NCBI GenBank assembly: GCA_902766985.1
Contig: CACXFP010000043.1
Coordinates: 1-18,564, forward strand
Source of the DNA: an uncultured Bacteroidia bacterium
GTDB taxonomy: Bacteria > Bacteroidota > Bacteroidia > Bacteroidales > UBA932
Direction: 5' to 3'
DNA length: 18,564 nucleotides
A model generated the notes under the pieces. The model made no database searches and was not told where the DNA came from. It saw only the letters and a list, made by a program, of their open reading frames with translations. How positions within the stretch are numbered: position 1 is the stretch's first letter; each line of letters starts with the position of its first letter. The translations under genes were made by a program, and so were the position numbers. This document shows positions 14,717 to 18,564 of the stretch, piece after piece.

Positions 14717-15041
14717 GGAGAAGCGGAGGAATTCATTTGACTGGATTACGGCGACACTGAATGCCGGGGCTACATACAGACTGCCTTTCTATGAAAAAAT
14801 GTCCGTCGGACTGCTGGGTATGTACAAGAAGGATAACATCTTCAATTGGGCGGAGATACGCGGTGCGGTCAGCGCAACGCCGCTGCGTTGGCTGAGTCTC
14901 AGCGTGAATGTCGGTTACAATACGTATGGAATGGCATATGGCTTCGCCATGGCTGTCAATACCCGTCCGGTGCGTTTCTTCCTCGGAACGGATGCTTACG
15001 TGTTCGAAATGACTCCGCAGTTGATCCCGCTGTACAGGTAG
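14712..15041 (+). pseudogene. C-terminal remnant of a DUF5723-like outer-membrane beta-barrel protein
   Basis: About 105 residues remain, with alternating aromatic/hydrophobic and polar residues typical of transmembrane beta-strands: NAGATYRLPFYEKMSVGLLG, FNWAEIRGAVSATPLRWLSL, NVGYNTYGMAYGFAMAV and RPVRFFLGTDAYVFEMTP. The wording matches my memory of the end of DUF5723-type proteins of Bacteroidales, which are several hundred residues long with a signal peptide. Here there is no signal peptide, and the nominal GTG start at 14712 falls in sequence that reads as a different gene on the other strand. The end (LIPLYR-stop) also appears a few residues short. I take it as a decayed fragment. It converges with the GH92 gene 8 bases away. 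Confidence 0.6.
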
Positions 15042-15049
15042 TATTTCGG

Positions 15050-17689
15050 TTACTCAACTCCCCACGACTTGTTGGGTTCGGGGCCCATTACGAATTTCAG
15101 GGTGCCTCCAGCCATGAGGTCGTCGTGGGAAAGCCAGGAATCGGCGTACGGATTGCCGTTCAGGGTTGCTGACTGAATGTAAACGTTTTCGTCTGAATTG
15201 TTTTCAGCGATGACCTCGAACTTTTTGCCTTGCCCGAGATCTATGGTGACCTTGTCGAAGGAAGGACTTCCTATCTGATAGACCGGCAGGCCTGGGCAGA
15301 CGGGATAGAAACCGATGGCGCTGAAGATGTACCAGGCCGACAGCTGTCCGCAGTCCTCGTTGCCGGGAAGGCCTCCCAGCGTCGCCTTGAACTTGTTCTT
15401 TACGAGGTCTCGGATGAGCCTCTGGGTCTTCCAGGGCACTCCGGCGTAGTTGTACAGGTATGGGGAGTGCATCGAGAACTCGTCTCCCACATAGTAGAAA
15501 TCGTTGTCGAAGAACTCGTCAAGCTGCTTTTCAAATTCCTCTGGTCCTCCCATGAACTCGATGAGACCCGGTACGTCGTGGGGAACGAAGAAGGTGATGT
15601 TCCTGTAATATGTCTCCCTGTCCCTGTCGGAGCCTACAGCCCAGGTACTTACGGCCTGGTCCTTCGGATCCCTCCAGGAGCCGTCGCTGTTCCTGCCGCG
15701 GATAAACTTCGTTTCAGGGTCCAGTACGTTCCTGTAGTTCTTGCTGCGGGCCATGAGCATCTCGTAGAGGTCCTCCCGGCCCATGTCCTTTGCAACCTGT
15801 GCTATGCACCAGTCGTCATAGGCGAATTCCATGGTCCGCACGCAGGATTCCCTGTACTTGTCCGTCGGGACATACCCTAGCCTTATATAATCCTCAATGC
15901 CCACGCGTGCATCGTAGATTCCGGTCGAGGCGACCGTGGCGTTTTTCATCATCGCTTCCAGGGCCTTGTCCGTGTCGTACCCCCTGAGCCCTTTGACATA
16001 GGCATCGGCGATGACGGCATCCCCATGTGTTCCGGTCATTATATTTGAGTAACCGGGACTGGGCCATTTTGGAATCCAGCCACCCTCGTCGTAGCTGTTC
16101 AGCAGGCCGGTAATCATCTCCTCGTCCTTTTCAGGATGGAGGATTACCAGAAGCGGATGCAAGGCGCGGAAAGTATCCCATAGGGAATAATCGGTGTACA
16201 TCAGTCCGGGCATCACGTGGTCGTTGAACGCGCTGTAATGATATCCGTCTTCGGTGAACTTCCTGGGCACAAGGTCTATTCTCTGCATCGCAGTGTAGAA
16301 GATCTGTTTGTTCTCTTCGGTCGTTTCCACCTGGATCCTGCTTATGTCCTTGTTCCATATGGCTTTGGTCTCCTGGCAGATCCTTTCGAAGCTCTTCGTC
16401 CCGATCTCGTTTGCAAGGTTCTTCCTGGCCTGGTCCATGCTGATGAACGAGGTGCCTACGCGTACTTCCACCACTTCACCTTTCCTTGTGCTGAAAGACA
16501 CCTGGACCGCCGAGGCGACCGATCCTTTCTCTGCCATCCTGGCAAGCTGCTCCGCGGTTCTGGATTCCGGCTCAAGACAGCCGAACTTCAATGTCGCCAG
16601 CCTGGTCCTTTCGAAGTATTCGACCATTACGTCGCAGCTCTCACCGGCCTTGAGTTCAATTGAATACAGGTCCGGAGCGGGACGATGGGTCTTCTTGGAA
16701 TCCAAAACCATCCCGCCGTTTACATAAAGTTTCGCGTCATCATCCGAGATAACGTAGAAAATGTGCTTTCCGGAAGTCCTTGCCGTGAGCGTGCCTTTGC
16801 ACCTTACGCTGAAGCGGTCCTCACGGACACCGGGGGCGGGGGAGCCTTCCCACTCGAAATCAACGTCTTCAACCGAGCTGACGAATGCAGGATTGCCTCC
16901 CATATCCGTATTGTTGTAAAACTCCATGTTGAATCCGTCCTTGAACATGATGCGGTTGTCGGTGAATTCCGGCTCGGGGACAATGGCGCAGGAAGAGAAG
17001 GGCTTGTCCACCCTGGCCACGAAGTAGCAGGCGAATCCGGGGCCTGTATAACCCTGGTTGCCGACCCTCCCGGCATTCGTGATAAATCCTTCAATCTCCT
17101 GATTATCAGGTATTACGTGGAAAAAGTTCTTGTATTCGCTTCTCGCATTGTCAATTACGATGCACGCCTCATCCGCTTCCGGGAAGGTGAACCTGAGCAT
17201 CCCGGAGGAAGAAACGCCGGTAAGCTCTCCTTTAATGCCAGGGTCCTCCAGGTCCACGCTGTAGTAATACGGTGTTGCCGTCTCTCTGTCGTGGGAGTAT
17301 GATGATTCCCTCTCGTGCGGCCGGACGAGGTCTTTGCTGACAGTGGGGGTTATGGTAAAGGACCCGTATTCTGACATTGACGTGCCATTGGGATAGTGGC
17401 TCGCGCGGAAGCCCTGGATCTTCGGCTGGTCGGAGAAATAGCATCTGTCGGTCTTTGCCGTCTGGGGCGAGAGCTGGATCATTGCGTTGGGATGACCTAC
17501 TCCGGGGTAAACGAACCCTCTGGGCTCTTCGGGCCCGGACAAGGTGGACTGACCCTTCCATGCCTGGGTTCCGATCCTGGTGTCAACATAATCGACCGGA
17601 AGCTTCTTTTCCTCTCCCCGGTAACATGAAAGCAAGATGGCCCCGGCTGCCAAGACCAGCGCCGTGCCGATATATGATCCTTTTCCCAT
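15050..17689 (-). CDS. GH92 alpha-mannosidase lipoprotein with an inserted PA14 domain
   Basis: An 879-residue exo-alpha-mannosidase of family GH92, calcium-dependent inverting enzymes that trim alpha-mannosides from N-glycans or mannan. The ATG at 17689 opens a lipoprotein signal (lipobox ILLSC, Cys22); the frame extends 13 codons further to a TTG, but that lies inside the -7 promoter element. The N-terminal beta-sandwich has DYVDTRIGT and GVGHPNAMIQLSPQT. The (alpha/alpha)6 domain has DYSLWDTFRALHPL (from ~500), HGDAVIADAYVKGL (from ~555), GDEFSMHSPYLYNYAG (Glu ~737, candidate catalytic acid) and GNEDCGQLSAWYIFSAIGFY (from ~776). A PA14-like domain lies inside the sandwich at ~283-372 (GTLTARTSGKHIFYVISDDD, AKLYVNGGMVLDS). 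Usual GH92 length is about 730-780, which the insert explains. It diverges from the phosphodiesterase-like gene at 17825. Confidence 0.93.
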   Translation of the reverse strand: MGKGSYIGTALVLAAGAILLSCYRGEEKKLPVDYVDTRIGTQAWKGQSTLSGPEEPRGFVYPGVGHPNAMIQLSPQTAKTDRCYFSDQPKIQGFRASHYPNGTSMSEYGSFTITPTVSKDLVRPHERESSYSHDRETATPYYYSVDLEDPGIKGELTGVSSSGMLRFTFPEADEACIVIDNARSEYKNFFHVIPDNQEIEGFITNAGRVGNQGYTGPGFACYFVARVDKPFSSCAIVPEPEFTDNRIMFKDGFNMEFYNNTDMGGNPAFVSSVEDVDFEWEGSPAPGVREDRFSVRCKGTLTARTSGKHIFYVISDDDAKLYVNGGMVLDSKKTHRPAPDLYSIELKAGESCDVMVEYFERTRLATLKFGCLEPESRTAEQLARMAEKGSVASAVQVSFSTRKGEVVEVRVGTSFISMDQARKNLANEIGTKSFERICQETKAIWNKDISRIQVETTEENKQIFYTAMQRIDLVPRKFTEDGYHYSAFNDHVMPGLMYTDYSLWDTFRALHPLLVILHPEKDEEMITGLLNSYDEGGWIPKWPSPGYSNIMTGTHGDAVIADAYVKGLRGYDTDKALEAMMKNATVASTGIYDARVGIEDYIRLGYVPTDKYRESCVRTMEFAYDDWCIAQVAKDMGREDLYEMLMARSKNYRNVLDPETKFIRGRNSDGSWRDPKDQAVSTWAVGSDRDRETYYRNITFFVPHDVPGLIEFMGGPEEFEKQLDEFFDNDFYYVGDEFSMHSPYLYNYAGVPWKTQRLIRDLVKNKFKATLGGLPGNEDCGQLSAWYIFSAIGFYPVCPGLPVYQIGSPSFDKVTIDLGQGKKFEVIAENNSDENVYIQSATLNGNPYADSWLSHDDLMAGGTLKFVMGPEPNKSWGVE

Positions 17690-17725
17690 AAACCAAATGA
17701 TTAAACCGTTAACAGCCTTCTGAAA

Positions 17726-17733
17726 CAAAGATA
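17726..17733 (-). promoter_or_regulatory. -7 element of the GH92 promoter
   Basis: On the minus strand TATCTTTG fits TAnnTTTG and ends 36 bases before the ATG at 17689. It overlaps the upstream in-frame TTG, which supports the shorter protein start. No clear -33 TTTG is seen. Confidence 0.5.
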
Positions 17734-17775
17734 GGAATAATATTGGAATCTTCTTTTCCGGCAGCGGCGGTTTCT

Positions 17776-17806
17776 TTGGATTAATGGCTGGTATTCATTA
17801 ATTTTG
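17776..17806 (+). promoter_or_regulatory. Bacteroidetes-type promoter of the phosphodiesterase-like gene
   Basis: TTG at 17776-17778 (in TTTGG) and TAATTTTG at 17799-17806 match the -33 and -7 consensus with 20 bases between them. The start codon is only 18 bases beyond the -7 box, giving a very short leader. Confidence 0.55.
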
Positions 17807-17824
17807 GAAACGGGAATAATAACA

Positions 17825-18564
17825 ATGGCTTTGAAAATGAGAAAACTGATTGCTGCACTGTTGCTGGCTACCTGTCTGCTGGGATGCAGGCAGGGAAAGG
17901 TACGGAAGTCCGTGTTCATCATCATAGACGGCGTACCTGCCGATATGGTGGAGAGGCTCGACCTCCCAGCTTTGCAAGAGATTGCTTCCGTGGGGGCGTA
18001 TGGACGCAGTTACGTGGGAGGGACCAAAGGAGAGTATGACGAATCGCCTACCATTTCGGCGGTCGGGTATACGGACCTGCTGACGTCCACCTGGGTAAAT
18101 AAGCACAATGTCCCTGGAAACAGCGACTTGAATCCAAACTACAATTACTGGACGATATTCAGGATAGCACAGGAACAGAAGAAAAAGAATACTACCGGCA
18201 TTTTTTCCAGCTGGACTGACAACAGGACCGTGCTGGTCGGCGAAGGCAAGCCTGAGACCGGTGGTTTCAAGATTGATTATGTCAGTGACGGTTTTGAACT
18301 GGATACTGTGAATTTCCCCCATAAACAATTTGGACGGCATATCTTCGATATCGACGAGCATGTTTCCGAGGAGGCGGCAAAATGCATTAAGGAAAATGCT
18401 CCTGATCTCAGTTGGGTCTATCTGTGGTATACCGATGATGCCGGCCATTTTTACGGCAATGGCGAGGCCTTCGACAAGTCGGTCATCGATGCTGACAGGC
18501 AGATTGGAAGGATTTGGGAAGCTGTAAAATACCGTGAGGCCAACTTCAATGAAGAGTGGATGGT
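17825..18564 (+). CDS. Alkaline-phosphatase-superfamily lipoprotein (type I phosphodiesterase / nucleotide pyrophosphatase-like), N-terminal 246 residues
   Basis: The frame is open from ATG 17825 to the right edge, so the C-terminus is missing. A lipoprotein signal (LLATCLLGC, Cys21) starts at MALKMRKLIA; the second Met (17837) is an alternative start. The mature part has VFIIIDGVPADM with the metal ligand Asp35, SPTISAVGYTDLLTSTW with Thr76 in the nucleophile position of nucleotide pyrophosphatases, and WVYLWYTDDAGHFYG with Asp204/Asp205 and His208 as further metal ligands. These are the hallmarks of zinc-dependent phosphodiesterases of the alkaline phosphatase superfamily, which split phosphodiester or pyrophosphate bonds in nucleotides or phospho-glycans. 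It is divergent from the GH92 gene. Removal of phosphodiester caps before mannosidase action is a possible link but only inference. Confidence 0.85.
   Translation, partial: MALKMRKLIAALLLATCLLGCRQGKVRKSVFIIIDGVPADMVERLDLPALQEIASVGAYGRSYVGGTKGEYDESPTISAVGYTDLLTSTWVNKHNVPGNSDLNPNYNYWTIFRIAQEQKKKNTTGIFSSWTDNRTVLVGEGKPETGGFKIDYVSDGFELDTVNFPHKQFGRHIFDIDEHVSEEAAKCIKENAPDLSWVYLWYTDDAGHFYGNGEAFDKSVIDADRQIGRIWEAVKYREANFNEEWM

Noticed and set aside
17690..17728. TTG start extending the GH92 protein by 13 residues
   Set aside because: The codon lies within a -7 promoter motif and the shorter form already has a proper lipoprotein signal.
294..18564. A single polysaccharide utilisation locus covering all glycosidase genes
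   Set aside because: There is no SusC/SusD pair, the genes lie on both strands, and terminators and unrelated genes separate them.

Overview
The window looks like chromosomal DNA of a gut- or rumen-type member of the Bacteroidales. The evidence is the set of lipobox-type surface lipoproteins with fimbrillin-like N-termini, GH92 and GH43 glycosidases of the kind common in this order, a LytTR regulator with an N-terminal membrane domain, and promoter-like sequences of the Bacteroidetes type (-7 TAnnTTTG, -33 TTTG). Genus cannot be fixed from the sequence. No RNA gene, CRISPR array or SusC/SusD pair is visible.

Layout. (1) 1-283: 3' end of an IS30-family insertion sequence. (2) 294-2370: secreted GH71/GH99-like hydrolase with a C-terminal carbohydrate-binding-like domain and a strong terminator; the IS sits directly against its start. 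(3) 2371-3425, minus strand: a scar region holding an AT-rich cysteine-rich orphan protein, a topoisomerase-type zinc ribbon, and a broken lipoprotein glycerophosphodiesterase whose 3' part is lost. (4) 3443-4144, minus: LytTR membrane regulator. (5) 4242-13406, plus: a probable five-gene operon with one recognisable promoter at the front and one terminator at the end. It encodes a 50-aa peptide, a 1178-aa lipoprotein, a 36-aa peptide, a 581-aa lipoprotein and a 1117-aa lipoprotein. (6) 13473-15041: an orphan hairpin, a GH43 lipoprotein and two facing gene remnants. (7) 15050-17689, minus: GH92 alpha-mannosidase with an inserted PA14 domain. (8) 17825 to the right edge: divergent alkaline-phosphatase-superfamily lipoprotein, incomplete.

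The most interesting part is the five-gene operon. Its three lipoproteins each have a lipobox and a fimbrillin-like N-terminal region, followed by Ig-like (Big_2) domains and, in the first and last, a recurring ~130-160-residue module that I cannot assign to a named family. The first lipoprotein ends in a complete-looking protein tyrosine phosphatase domain (NFRDLGG and HC-X5-R motifs), joining an adhesin-like stalk to a phosphatase in one surface protein. Each of the first two lipoproteins is preceded by a very short ORF, and the two peptides share a YTxPxxxxIxL pattern. The divergent LytTR gene is the natural candidate regulator.

The flanking genes (GH71/99-like, GH43, GH92, phosphodiesterase) suggest a saccharolytic, host- or plant-glycan-degrading lifestyle. 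They are separate transcription units, not one polysaccharide utilisation locus.
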